The notes: generated by a model not told the origin, from the sequence alone. A stretch of DNA of 64,000 bases from Branchiostoma floridae (GCF_000003815.2 NC_049988.1:7996698-8060697); one strand, 5' to 3'. Counted from the first letter of the stretch, positions 35,323 through 46,492 are shown. Made by a program: numbers and translations.

Positions 35323-36398
35323 ACCTCCATGAAATTTCATGGAGGTTATATTTTACCCCGCGTTTGTCTGTGTGTCTGTGTGTCTGTCTGTCTGTGTGTA
35401 AACAAGATAACTCAAGAACGGCTGGGTGGATTGGTTTGATACTTGGTGTGTTGGTAGGGTGTGATGAAAGCTGGAAATGATTAGATTTTGGGCCCCCTAG
35501 CGGCTTCCCTTGGTACTGCAGCGCAACTTCCGGTTTTGCTATCTTGGTGTTCTGAACATGCTATGGTCACGATTTTTGAGTATTAGATAGCTCTTGTGCT
35601 CAGGAAGAAGTGACATAAGTTTGGGCCCCCTAGCGTCTAGTTTTGGGATAGCAGGGGCATTTTTGTCAAAAACTTCTGACGAGGATAACTCAAGAAGGGA
35701 ACAACGGATTTTCATGATTTTTGGTATGTAGGTACCTTGGGCAATGTTGTACAAGATGAAATACTAATTATGCAAAATAGGAGCAAATTTGCATAATTAA
35801 TGACAACATTCAATCATAGCAGTTTTTTCTATGTATCTCTTGTCTTAGACGTTATATGGTCTTGAAATTTGGGTGGTAGATAGCTTACAGTGTCATGACA
35901 AAGTGGAGCAAGTTTCAGGCCCCTAACATTCAATTTAGGAACTGCAGGGGCATTTTTGTTAAGACATTCCAAAGAGGATAACTGCAGAAAGGATTAACGG
36001 ATTGTCATCATATTAGGCATGCGGGTACCTTAGGCAAAGATGTTCATAATGATATACATGTTATGCAAATGAGGACTTAATTTGCATAATTAATGAGGAA
36101 ATTGTATAATTCCATTGTTTTCAATAACTGGACTTCAATAAATGTAACACATGTTAATTATGATAGGTGGAATATAAGCAGATACTAAATATGGTAATGA
36201 GGAACTTATTTGCATAATTTATGTAAAAATCGCAAAACCGCTTTATGATTAATAATGGGAATTTTATAATTGTGACATGTGTACGTTTGTCAATGATGAA
36301 CAACATGCATAAATTATGTTAATGTCTTAGTCATTTGCATGAAATTTACAAAAGCTCTAAATTTTCATGGAGGTATGAGGTCGCCAAACTCTAGTTTA
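35323..36398 (+). repeat. most complete copy of repeat family R (1.08 kb)
   Basis: It begins with the perfect 22-bp palindrome CCTCCATGAAATTTCATGG+AGG (35324-35345) and TCTG repeats. Subrepeats follow, each beginning AACTCAAGAA or AACTGCAGAAAG plus GGA..ACGGATT. It ends ATTTTCATGGAGGTATGAGG, TCGCCAAACTCTAG. Internal TTTGCATAATTAATGA words repeat. No ORF is present. Fragments lie elsewhere in the window. The class is undetermined. Confidence 0.65.
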
Positions 36399-36429
36399 TA
36401 TTATTACCTTACGGATTGTTTATTCACCC

Positions 36430-36847
36430 ATGGCACCACAGTTGCAAATTCCCACAACATTGAGGTCTAATTCTAAATCGAGTTTTGATGTATTAGAGAA
36501 GGTTGAAAGTAGCTTACCCAAATCAGATAATTTGTCATTTTCTAAAATTCGCGGATACATATATTATATAACATGTTCACCAATACAGCATAACTTATTA
36601 GGCAGAATACTACACGATTCAATGAGTGTATCAAGAGTCTTAAGACTAGTTCTCTGCGCAGTTGTGGAGTCCAGTATTCAGTTTTGAGGTCATAACGTTA
36701 TATGCAGAATAGGGATTTTTGTGAATCTTACGGTCCAAGCTTTGTGAGCTTCTAGTTAATTTCTCATCGTATGACCAAGCATGATCTTACAAGCCCGTTG
36801 CTGGACCCTCTCGGTCGACTTGCATTCAAGAACAGTCAGTCCCAGGC
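36430..36847 (-). mobile_element. LINE RT fragment, part 1
   Basis: The block around 36740-36840 (CCAAGCATGATCTTACAAGC, CTGGACCCTCTCGGTCGACT) is the complement of an RVQQRAC.I-type segment typical of non-LTR RT C-terminal regions. A close copy is at 37440-37710. Confidence 0.5.
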
Positions 36848-36848
36848 A

Positions 36849-37443
36849 CGAGGGGCGTTCAATACGTAATAACTCTGACCCACTTCCAGTTGTCTGATCT
36901 AGATGAAATTTTGCATGTGTAATCATTCATATCTCTATAGTTTATGTTCCAAAAAAAAGCTCTGAACTAATTGTCGTTTCTGATTTACTGGTGTTTGAAC
37001 TGAGTTAGGTGTGAAATGGACCAGGTGTGAAATGGAGCCAGTTGAGTGCCGCGCGGTGATCCGGTTTTTGTATTTGAAAGGACACACACCAATGGAGACT
37101 TTTGATGAAATGAAAAAAAAAAAAAAAAAACTTGTGATGATGCCCCATCATATGACCTTGTAAAACGCTGGCATCCTGAATTCAAACATGGCCGGAAGTC
37201 TGTGGAAACAGCTCCCAGACCTGGTCGTTCCTCTTCTGCCATTGATGAGGCATCTGTTGGAGGACCAACTTGGGGTGTACTACAAAAACGGTGTCCAGAG
37301 CTGCATCAAACGGTGGGAGAAATGCATAACTATGGGTGGTTCCTATGAAGAAAAAGACTAATAACTGTGCCAAGTTTTACAGTAATCTCCTGCTTTGGGA
37401 AATGAGTCCACAGCAGGAGTTATTACTAATTGAACGCCCCTCG
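36849..37443 (+). mobile_element. mariner-like element, internally deleted
   Basis: Left end CGAGGGGCGTTCAATACGTA and right end (minus strand CGAGGGGCGTTCAATTAGTA) are inverted repeats of about 30 bp. The right flank is TA and the left is CA, consistent with a mutated TA target duplication. At about 595 bp it is less than half the length of a full mariner and encodes only the two ends of a transposase. Confidence 0.85.
37032..37361 (+). pseudogene. mariner transposase remnant (N- and C-termini only)
   Basis: The ATG at 37032 opens MEPVECRAVIRFLYLKGHTP, then METFDEMK, then a poly-A slippage. The frame resumes as APSYDLVKRWHPEFKHGRKS, VETAPRPGRSSSAIDEASVG. This is the helix-turn-helix DNA-binding half of mariner transposases. 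After a deletion that removes all DDD catalytic sequence, CIKRWEKCITMGGSYEEKD ends at TAA (37359-37361), the usual mariner C-terminus. It is non-functional. Confidence 0.85.
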
Positions 37444-37905
37444 TATGTGGTCATATGCAGAATCTGAGGTTCCTTGTGAATCTTACGGTGCAAGCTTTGT
37501 GAGCTTCTAGTTGATTTCTCACCGTCGTCTTCATGGCGCGGTTGGAGCCAGTTTCTGAAGTCCGGTGATTCAATAATGATCTGCATAGCTCATGTCTACT
37601 TAGTAGTGGTGATAGTGGAGACTTACTTCAGGGCTGAGTCATAACTGGGGAAAATATGGCCAAGCATGATCCTACAAGCCCTTTTCTGGACCCTCTCGAT
37701 CGACTGGGATTCAGTAGGGTTTTGCATATGATAGCTCAAAATGACATGCCTTTTTAGTAGCGGTGATTGTGGAGACGTCAGGGCAGAGTCGTAATGCGAA
37801 GGGTGATGCCCTTTTCTGGATCCTCTCGATTGACTTGGATTCTGTAACGGTCATTGCCACTCGGATACCATGCACGGCATGCACATATGCTGTTCGCACG
37901 AAACC
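37444..37905 (-). mobile_element. LINE RT fragments, tandemly repeated
   Basis: The minus strand reads ESKSIERIQKRASPFALR near 37800-37860 and a second SIERVQKRACRIMLGH near 37670-37710. (L/I)ERxQKRAxRI is a conserved C-terminal reverse-transcriptase motif of CR1/L2-type LINEs. The CATATGCAGAAT..GTGAATCTTACGGT block is shared with 36700. Confidence 0.6.
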
Positions 37906-38164
37906 TAACTTGTACTAAATTTATTTCGTGACTGTAGGGTGCTTATTCGTACCGTGTTGTTGTAACATGTAGAATCTTCCGCTGCCATTAACAACAGTTA
38001 TTGCGACCTGAAGGGACTAGTCCGCTCAAGTTTGATTCGTAAAAGGACGTACAAGTTCCATGCAGCACCGACTACGTCCAGTTGTGTAGGTCCTTTTGTG
38101 ATCCGGTGGTGAATGACGATCAAAATGCATAAGAAGTACTTTACATTTTGAAGGATTCAAAGTA

Positions 38165-38470
38165 GGGATGTGTACCGGTACCCATTATTGGTACAGTACC
38201 GGTACCGGTACCGCGGAAATCATTTTGGTACAGACTTACACTCGACTATGTAGCTCTTTCAGTTTGACTTATTTTGTTACGAAAATCAACACCATACTTA
38301 GTATTCTATTTGAGAACCTCACGAAACATACAGAATGCCAGAAATCTAAGTTAACATACTTTTATTCATTGAAGACAACAGGTAACCTGAAATGTACCCA
38401 AACCAGTGTACAGACTGCCTGTACCGGTACCTGTACCCGTACCTGGTGATAAGGTACACATTCCTAATTA
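38165..38470. mobile_element. MITE related to the hAT-like family
   Basis: TAGGGATGTGTACCGGTACC at the left pairs imperfectly with TAGGAATGTGTACCTTATCA read from the right on the minus strand. The GTACCGGTACC palindromes match the 41955 element. Confidence 0.55.
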
Positions 38471-38479
38471 GATATTGAG

Positions 38480-39960
38480 GTCTACACTGAGCTAGAACGT
38501 CGACGTCAACGAGTGGCGATTTTGTCATTTTTTCTCAAAGGACAGGTCGTCAGCATATTCGTACGTACAGTCGTACTGTGTGCTTGTAGGTATTTGTAGG
38601 AATTGTTGGCACGGACGGAGTAGTTTACTACTACCTACTAGCTATAAGAGGGCTTAAAAAAAGTGACGGTCCTAGTTCCGTGCCTTGTGGTACGTCGCAA
38701 TGGCAGTTGGTTAAGGAGGCGCAGTGAAGTGGAATTTTATTTGATTGTGCGTTTGCTATTGTAGATGGTTGATCATGTGTCTTGTGTTAATTGCTTTCTG
38801 GCGTATATTGCGATCTGTAGAGTTAAATACTTGTGTGATTCCTTACCAAAAGATGTTGCGTCTTCATATGATATGCTTTGACTTGATTCTAATATTTGTA
38901 AAATCTTGTCGTATGTTCTACATTAGTATGTGTTTATGATATATGCAGAGACAAATCCAGACTACTGTTGACAAAATGTGCAGACCACAATTCGTAACGA
39001 TGGAAGCGTAGGAAACTCAGTAAAAATACACCTTGCAATCGAGTGTAGTTAAAAAATATTACTTCTGGCCAATTTTGAGTCCCTACATGAAACTAAAAAT
39101 CAACACGCACAATGACGTGTATCGTTGTAGGAAACATGGTTCGTTTCATCCCTGAAATCCAAACAGTTTCTCTTTTACAGGTGCACAAATAGTTAAAGGT
39201 GTGTTGATGGAAACAGTTGAATTAAGGGCTTTCTTCAGGGTCCTGTATATACAGATTTTTCAATGATGGCCCTCTTCTTTTACTCAACGATCACCATGCA
39301 GTAAGGCACGGAGGCCAACGTTACGGAATGCATGAATAGGACTATAGCAGCATCTCTTCTCCCTAGGTCAGAAACGTCAGGAGACTCAGGATAAAAACCT
39401 GCTCACTAAAAGCACATTAGGAAGGCTGCTCTTAGACTCACTTTTGGTAGATCTAAAGAATAAACCTTGGCGCAGTGTTTATGTAACGTAGTCTCAAAAC
39501 AGTTTATGTAGGTGGGACACTGGCACGGATGGCCGCTTTGATTTCAAGTGTCTCCATTTGCACAACTTACACCACCCTAGGGCATGTAAAAGAGAAAGTG
39601 TTTGAAGTTTGTGATAAAAGCACCCGAGTGCTTTATATAATGTGTTTATTATACAACACAGTTCCAATACAAAGGAAGGGAATCAAAGAGAACTGAACTG
39701 CCTTCATAAGCGCACCCCTGAAAGTAGTTGGTTCTGAGGAAAGTCAAATGTGCAGGATTACAGAATTTCGGGGGTTCTGGAACTTCCAGCATATCTTTGT
39801 TATGAAACGTGACGTGTTTATGTTTAGATGTTATAAGAGTAAAGTGATCACTTACGTTATAAGATTCATTTGAGTGCATAGTAATGGTATTGTGTGATCA
39901 TATTCACATTTCATTGTTGCAACATTGTAATAGTTTTATGTCAAAGAGGAGCGACTAGTT
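38480..39960. other. intergenic, nothing recognised
   Basis: Small ORFs at 38745-38939 and 39649-39879 have no support. Confidence 0.4.
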
Positions 39961-39971
39961 TTGGAAATAAT

Positions 39972-40377
39972 CGATGATTTATATTTTGAAGAATTTCCAC
40001 TGTCTTACAACACCAAATTAGCTTACCTCGAATTTTCAGTCGCACTTCCGTCGACCTTCTTCAGGAGTGACGATTCAGTTACTCTGATCACGTGACTTAG
40101 AGACACGTGATTCGAGTAACGAATCATAAATGCCTGGCAGACGAAATCGGCCCCCGTCTCGGTTGAGAGTCCGCTGATGTGGCATTTATGATTCCTTACT
40201 CGAATCACATGTCTCTAAGTCACGTGATCAGAGTAACTGAATCGTCACTCCTGAAGAAGGTCGACGGAAGTGCGACTGAAAATTCGAGGTAAGCTATTTT
40301 TGGTGTTGTAAGACAGTGGAAAATCTTTAATATGTACTACATCAACACAGATGAGCTTTCATGCGATGATTTATATT
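39972..40377. mobile_element. young inverted-repeat element, 140-bp arms, 14-bp direct flanks
   Basis: Arms 39995-40134 and 40181-40321 are near-identical reverse complements, with only a small indel and about two substitutions. They surround a 46-base spacer. The word CGATGATTTATATT flanks the structure in direct orientation at 39972-39985 and 40364-40377, resembling a target duplication. CTGAAGAAGGTCGACGGAAG followed by CGACTGAAAA in the right arm resembles tails of Penelope-like elements and contains a partial hammerhead-like core. Confidence 0.75.
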
Positions 40378-40616
40378 GTTCTGCCAAAAATGGGTTTATA
40401 CCTTTAGCCAGCACGAAAGAACATAGGCTAACCGAACTTTTGGCCGCGCGCGTGGCCTTCATAACGATTCAGAGCAACTTTCTTGACACGCATTGATCTA
40501 TGGGATGTGTGACGTCAGGATTGGGTCAAAAGTGCCCGGTCGGAAGTCGATACCTGCCGCCGGTGTGAAGCCTACTCCGCCAGATTTCTGAAACGTTAGG
40601 TAGGGCGCATGCGCAA

Positions 40617-40690
40617 AGTTAGGGTTAGGTTGGGGGTAGGTTTAGGTTTAGGGCTAGCGATTAGGGCAAGGGTCAAGTTAGGATAGGGTA
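40617..40690 (+). repeat. degenerate telomere-like TTAGGG repeats
   Basis: GTTAGGGTTAGGTTGGGGGT, AGGTTTAGGTTTAGGGC and GATTAGGGCAAGGG lie in a row. Confidence 0.65.
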
Positions 40691-40699
40691 GCGGCTCTT

Positions 40700-41945
40700 C
40701 CTCCCAAAATCTGTTAAGATCTTTGCTTGAAAATCACCACGCCTACGAGTGTGGCGAATTTACGTCACCTCAGATATACTGGAAACCCCCGAACAGTGTT
40801 AAGCCAAATATTTGCAAGGGGCAGAAATTTTTTCAAACATTCTCATCACCGATGGTTCCAGACTGTATCTGTTGTAACGTTAATACATTACCCACAAAGA
40901 ATTGTACTTGTAATACGTTTGTCATTAGTGAAATGTGCATTGAAGGATGTATACTGCTAAACTTTGAAGGTATCCTTGTTTAAAATGGTACTAACATTGC
41001 TCACGCTATAACGACATTATAGCCCTAAAACTAACAAATTGTCTTTCGCCTTCTGAATGAACAGCAAAAGCAGAACAAAACAGCTTTTTATCTTGTCATT
41101 GTAAACGGATTATAGGATTATCATTGATTTAGAAAATAATGATTCAGAAGACTTATTGCACGATATATTATGATGTATCTATAACTGATAAAAAGTTCAA
41201 TTTCGATACATTTGTCACCAATATATATCTGTATCATTGATATGAACAAAAACTATAAATAGATATTTAGATTATTAAGAAGATCATTTGAAAAAGTTGT
41301 CAGTTTAAAATATTATTGTTAATCAATTAATGAACTGATAGGAACATATGTTCAGAAAATTTTGCTTTCTGATCAATCGGACTTTTATATCATTTTATAC
41401 AAGTTACCTACAAGGGTGCCTACTTATGATCATGTTTAGATAATGTACGGAATATCTGTATGGTATTTTGATATTTATTGTTTAATAAATATTGTAATTC
41501 TGTAACATAATGTCTTATGGTGTATTTGTTTACTACTTAAGGCCTTGATGATAATCTCTCTAATTCATAGAACGGGTGGTGTTTGTCATTCAGTTCTTAT
41601 CGATCAACCTGCAGTTTTTGTCAGTTCCGCCCGGCGTCGCTTGAAATGAATACCAACAGAATCTCTCTCTACCCCTTTCCTGCCCCTTTCTCTCCCTTTT
41701 CTTTTCCATCTCTAGTCCACTCTCTTTCTCGCAGCCAACAAATCTTATTCAATAGACGATAGATACATCTGTAAACAAATTCAATGTTTTATTATCAATC
41801 AATACCAACATCCATGATGTTTTACTGCGTATGTGCTAAATGAAATTGGAATATCAACAGCAAAGATGCTCTCCAAACGTAAAAATTGAATAGCCTACCA
41901 ACAATGTCAATACACTCCTCTTAACGGTAGGCGAAGAAGTAAATG
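40700..41945. other. intergenic, nothing recognised
   Basis: Very AT-rich. A minus-strand AATAAA at 41788-41793 could serve the Rab9-like gene if its 3' UTR extends through the MITE. Confidence 0.4.
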
Positions 41946-41954
41946 CATGTACAT

Positions 41955-42360
41955 TAGGGGTGGGTACCGGTACAGAAATTTCAGGTCCAGGTCCGGTTCA
42001 GGTCTAGAGGATCAGGTCCAGGTCTGGACCTGAACCTGGACCTGATTCAGTATGTGATCACTTTTGAATGGACGATGCTCAAAACAATAGTCCATTTCAC
42101 TACAAAGTAATTTGTTTGATGTAGTAGTCGACTCCTACTGGCATTTTAAATCCTACAAGGCTAACTACCTCTACTTCGCTCTTGCTATTTTCTTCGACTG
42201 GTAAGCCCCAAAACGTGTGAATGCCTGAACATATAATCTGTTCATTTTCCAATAAGTCCAACATCCGGTTCACCGATTTTGTTCAGGTCCGGTTTTTCTG
42301 GACCGGTCCAATAAGAAAAAACGTTTTTGTACCGGTACACTGTACCGATGCCCACCCCTA
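41955..42360. mobile_element. hAT-like MITE with 8-bp target duplication
   Basis: TAGGGGTGGGTACCGGTACA at the left pairs with TAGGGGTGGGCATCGGTACA from the right, minus strand. ATGTACAT flanks it at 41947-41954 and 42361-42368, the 8-bp duplication typical of hAT transposons. The 406-bp interior has GGTCCAGGTC palindromes and no ORF. Confidence 0.9.
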
Positions 42361-42483
42361 ATGTACATAGATTACATACTTGTCATTTAAAGCATCGGTA
42401 ATGTTTTGTAAAAGTTGTATACAACATGCAAAGTCAAGTTCCTTTAGTGCCTAAATGTGCCTAAATCGCCCAAAAGGACCACA

Positions 42484-44026
42484 TTAACAACACTGGTCGT
42501 TTTGGACAGTCGGTTTACGGCCTAGTTGTACTCTATCGCTGTGTGAGTTAATCTCATCAACGCTGACCATGTCCCAATGAGAATCCAGGGGAGACATGAG
42601 TGACAGCTGTACTCCCCTCGGCTGTATCTCTTTCCTATAACTATCATGACTGGCAGTGGTTACTGTTTTTCGCTGATTACTCTTCCATTTCCTTCTACAT
42701 GCCATCTTCGCTATTCTCGTCAGCGTCTTGTCCACGTTTTGGCCGTTCTTGGCGCTGGTCTCGAAGTAGGGCATGTCCCAGTTTGCCTTGCACCACGCCT
42801 GCGCAGCTTGCTCGGACACGGCACGGTCGGTGACGTCAGCTTTGGTTGCTATGACAGCGTACGGAAACGAAGAGGCGTCTATGACGTCAGCGTAGAACTC
42901 GAATTCGTCCTTCCAGGCATCAAGTTTCTGCAAAGCAATTATGCAGACCATATGAGAAGGCTGTGCAAATTAACACCAATTATTTTTGTCCCGGCTGTTA
43001 AAAATAATCCATTTGATACTTTGCGGAAAAAGCAGCTGTCTATGGCCTCTGTGTAGCACTCGAGTTTCCCGTTCCACGCATCAAGGACAGTACATGTACA
43101 TTATGCATTGTCCTTGCATACGTATGCATCAAGTTTGTGAAAAAGAGGAGTAGAAAAGAAACCGGAACGTCTCCTCTGCTTAAAGTATCTCAAATGCTGC
43201 TATCTAAATCTGTTGACGTTTAGACTTTTTGTATTTCTACTGTGCCACTGTTAACGTCGAAACAGAGTGGCTCAAAAAATGAGTGTGCTTGTCACAACCT
43301 GAAAGACTACTGTAAACTTAAATTTTATTTTCAACCGTATTCTTTGAGTGAAATGTTACGATAGGAATGCACTTTATAAGGATTTAGCCTTGTGTGAATA
43401 ACAGAAAACTACTCCGAATCCTCTGTTGTCTCAGTTTGACAAGTCCATCATTTCAATGATGTGGTTCGATTTCGTAATCCCATCGTATGTTTTAGGCATT
43501 TCGCTTTCGATTGGTCATTGTCTTCGCCTGTGTGTGCATCTGTCTGTCTGTCAAGCAACTTTTTAATTTGATATTTGTTGAGTAGGTAGTGGTTGGAAAA
43601 ACTTTAATCGGGCCAAGTTCAGCAATGGGCCTCCCGCGGCGCGGTTTTTTGACTTACTGCAGCGGAAGGGTCGGTTATGATACAATAACCTTCCACATCA
43701 CTCACCTTAAAGCTGTTTTCATCGTCCACAGCAAAACTGAGTATACAGACATCCGTCTCACGGTAAAATGGCGTCCGCAGGCTCCAGAACCTCTCCTGTC
43801 CGCCTGTATCCCAGAGTTCCACAGTCACCTCCTGGCCGTCAATTTCAACGTTCTTCACCAACATGTCCGTTCCCACAGTGCTTTTCGCGCCGTCGGTGTA
43901 AAAGTCGTCTGCAAACCGCCGGATGAGACAAGTCTTTCCCACCCCGGCGTTTCCCAACACAACAGCCTTTATTTTCTTCCCGCTCATGTCAGGAAACCGC
44001 TGCTTGTCGACGTAGAAACTGCCCAT
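42484..44026 (-). CDS. RAB9-like: Rab9-like small GTPase, two coding exons
   Basis: Exons 44026-43706 and 42927-42484 join in phase 0 (donor AAG|GTGAGT, acceptor TTTGCAG) to encode 254 residues. Rab9 directs late-endosome to trans-Golgi transport. The P-loop GNAGVGKT is at 25-32, G3 is WDTGGQE (72-78), SLRTPFYR and VDDENSF follow, G4 is TKAD (135-138), G5 is ETSAK (163-167) and a prenylatable CC ends the protein. FYADV, AQAWC and PYFETSAK match Rab9. Odd features are G3 with GG for AG, G4 TK for NK, a short N-terminal extension and about 40 extra residues before VQLGRKPT. I start at ATG 44026; the preceding TTTGTGTGTCAG looks like an acceptor, so a 5' non-coding exon is likely. Confidence 0.88.
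43037..43090 (-). pseudogene. decayed duplicate of Rab9-like exon 2 start, inside the intron
   Basis: The minus strand reads LDAWNGKLECYTEAIDS, against KLDAWKDEFEFYADVIDAS at the start of the real exon. Nucleotide comparison of the 48 bases centred here with 42875-42922 gives 37 matches by hand count. No AG acceptor lies just upstream, so it is probably not spliced. Confidence 0.7.
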
Positions 44027-44039
44027 TTCTGACACACAA

Positions 44040-46380
44040 ACATAAAATTCTGATTACTTCAAGAAAATGCAACTATCATTGTGAAGTGGCTCCAGTCTAT
44101 GAAAAACCTCTGATTTGACTTCCTCACACTGTTAAATTACTAGACTAAATATTGGATTTTTGACAATACATTTCGGTGACAATTCGTCACAATACAATTA
44201 GCATGATATACCTCTCCGTAAGGTCAGACTATTGTCAGATATTCTATAAACATCAGTCACCATTGTATACTTTCCTCAAAAAAGCATAGCATTACGCCTT
44301 CGATAGTTCAAGCTACAAATACAAGTTATATTTTAGAGTGTATTTACCTGGTATATTTTGTGTATACACTTCAAATACCTTTCGAACAGCACATGTATCC
44401 CACAGGCAGCCGCCATGCGTCCCTAGCAGTTGATCAAGTATTGTCATGTCCTAAATATTTCTGTTTTGAACTTTGCCCTCGCTCATTTTCTACCACGAAA
44501 ATAACCTAGTTTTTAGAAACGATGTACAGAGACTTAAGTTAACAAGAGTTAATGATCTACTATAATGAAGTCTACGGTAACACACCTTAAGATTTGTAAA
44601 CAGAGATGAACATTAAAGAATTTTCTCTTTTCAAGTGAACAAAATAGTTCAAGGGTCATAGTTCAGAAAACATAAAAGGGTCATATCTTGTATTGTATAC
44701 CGCCATTACTCTTTGTTTACACTTTATATCACGCTAAAAGGACATTTCAAGATATGCCATATGTTTGAGAGCAACAGCACACTCATTTATGACATGACAC
44801 TTGCGCTAGAGTGAAAAGGCCGTCATTTTCACAGTCACTTACACATTGTTATCTCAACAACAAAGCAGCTGGGCCGATGTTTTATAAAACAAGCATTAAG
44901 CTTAGAGAAATACAGTAGCAGCACTTGTTGTAAAGGTTGTAGAGTATGCCAAACCCCTTATAGTGTGATCATAGGTCTTAAACATTTGCTGATAAGGGTC
45001 GTCGCTTTCAGTGTAGTAGATGAGAGGGGTACGACTTGTATCTTGTTGACCTTCATTGACCTTCTTGAAATCTTGATACCACGGCTGTTCCCCTTTCAAA
45101 CGTTCTCCTTTTATTCAATCCAAACGTTCTTATCATTCTTAACGTCCAGTACCGTGCCCCTTTAGGGCATGCGTGAAGGAACAAAAGGTGCATTCTCTGA
45201 AGAGGATTTTTCCCGCCATTTTCTGTGGCTACGCTGGAGGCTGTGGTGTCTGATTGACAGCTAATGGCGGCGGGGAACCGTGTGGTAGTATATCAAACGT
45301 ACATCTGGCGTTTCATCTCGCGTCAAATTGGTATATTTTTATAGTGACTTTTTCTTAAAGTAAACCACGAGTGCCGATGGAAAAAAATAGCCAGAGGAAA
45401 TTGGCAACATGGTACAACATTGGCACCTGCAGCTCATGCACTGTCACTAGTATGGCGAGTATGTTGAAAATATCCAGTCACTTATGAGGTACTCTGAGCA
45501 CTGTATAATATCTGAACTGAACTGATAATATCTATTGACAGAACAAAAGTACAGCGACTTTCGTACATCGCTTTCTAATCATCCATACACACAAGTGGTT
45601 ATAAATGGAGCAACAAAGAAGTACATGAAAATATGAACATATAACCACCGTACATGCATAAAAGGTACCCTGTGTTCACACAATCTCTAGCGATTTATTC
45701 AGGATATAGTATAGAAAGCAAAGAATGCTGGCCTGGTAGACTGTGAAAGCCGTGGAAACTCACAAAACACCATCTGTGAATGATTGGGGCTCAGAGAGAA
45801 AGCCTCTGTCCATACCATTACTTACAGGAACAATAGAACCAAAGCTTCCCCTCGAGGCTACGCATAAGTTAAATCACTGCAATAATTACAGGGTGTACCG
45901 ATGCATTCAATTAGTCCGCAAATCTTGATATGTAATTACTGAAGGGATTTAAAAAATCAGAGCAAGATTTGACGAAATTGAAGAACTTTAAGAATGGTTT
46001 ACGAAAGAATAAGACGTGCAGAAAAGGCACGCAAAGTTTGAAGATTAAGAAGATCTGTGCGTGAAATGGCCATAAATAATATGTTCACACCTTCATGGCA
46101 GAACCGGTTAGTTTCGCCTGGAGACTATCATGAGTACCGATCTACTGTAGGTAATCATCTGAGCGCCATGTGACAAACAAAATGTTTCCTCAGACCAAGG
46201 AGGTTAAAGAATCACTCTTTCTTTAACCTCCTTGCTCAGACAATTCCAGACATTCTGTTGCAATCTACGTCCAAGCAGAATCACGAAAAAGTGTTAAAGC
46301 ACACATTGGCAAAGCAGTTAGGTTTCCTAAGACACAAACTCAATCAATACGAAGTCTGATGCAATATGGGTAGCCTAAGG
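44040..46380. other. upstream of the Rab9-like gene; GC-rich block near 45220-45290
   Basis: Mostly AT-rich. On the minus strand, GCCGCCATT and AAAATGGCGGG (YY1-like words) lie at about 45220-45280, a plausible promoter for the Rab9-like gene. No further coding exon is seen. Confidence 0.35.
46197..46233. repeat. perfect 14-bp-arm hairpin
   Basis: AAGGAGGTTAAAGA pairs with TCTTTAACCTCCTT across a 9-base loop. Confidence 0.9.
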
Positions 46381-46384
46381 CAAA

Positions 46385-46492
46385 ATGGCGGACGCTGAAA
46401 ATGGCGCCGAACAATTGAGAGTGTTGCGCGTCTTCGCGAGTGAAAGTTGTTTGGCCAGTTTTTTGTCACGGTATGCTGGAGATGTCATTTGA
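46385..46492 (+). CDS. possible orphan first exon or short ORF
   Basis: CAAAATGGCGGACG is a YY1-like start context common in housekeeping promoters. The frame reads MADAENGAEQLRVLRVFASE and runs 35 codons to a TGA at 46490-46492. A GTATGC donor-like site after TTGTCACG could splice it onward, but no matching downstream exon was found. Confidence 0.2.
   Translation: MADAENGAEQLRVLRVFASESCLASFLSRYAGDVI

Noticed and set aside
42600-43056. Plus-strand ORFs of 77 and 136 codons
   Set aside because: They are antisense to Rab9-like exon 2.
43589-44032. 147-codon plus-strand ORF
   Set aside because: It is antisense to Rab9-like exon 1.
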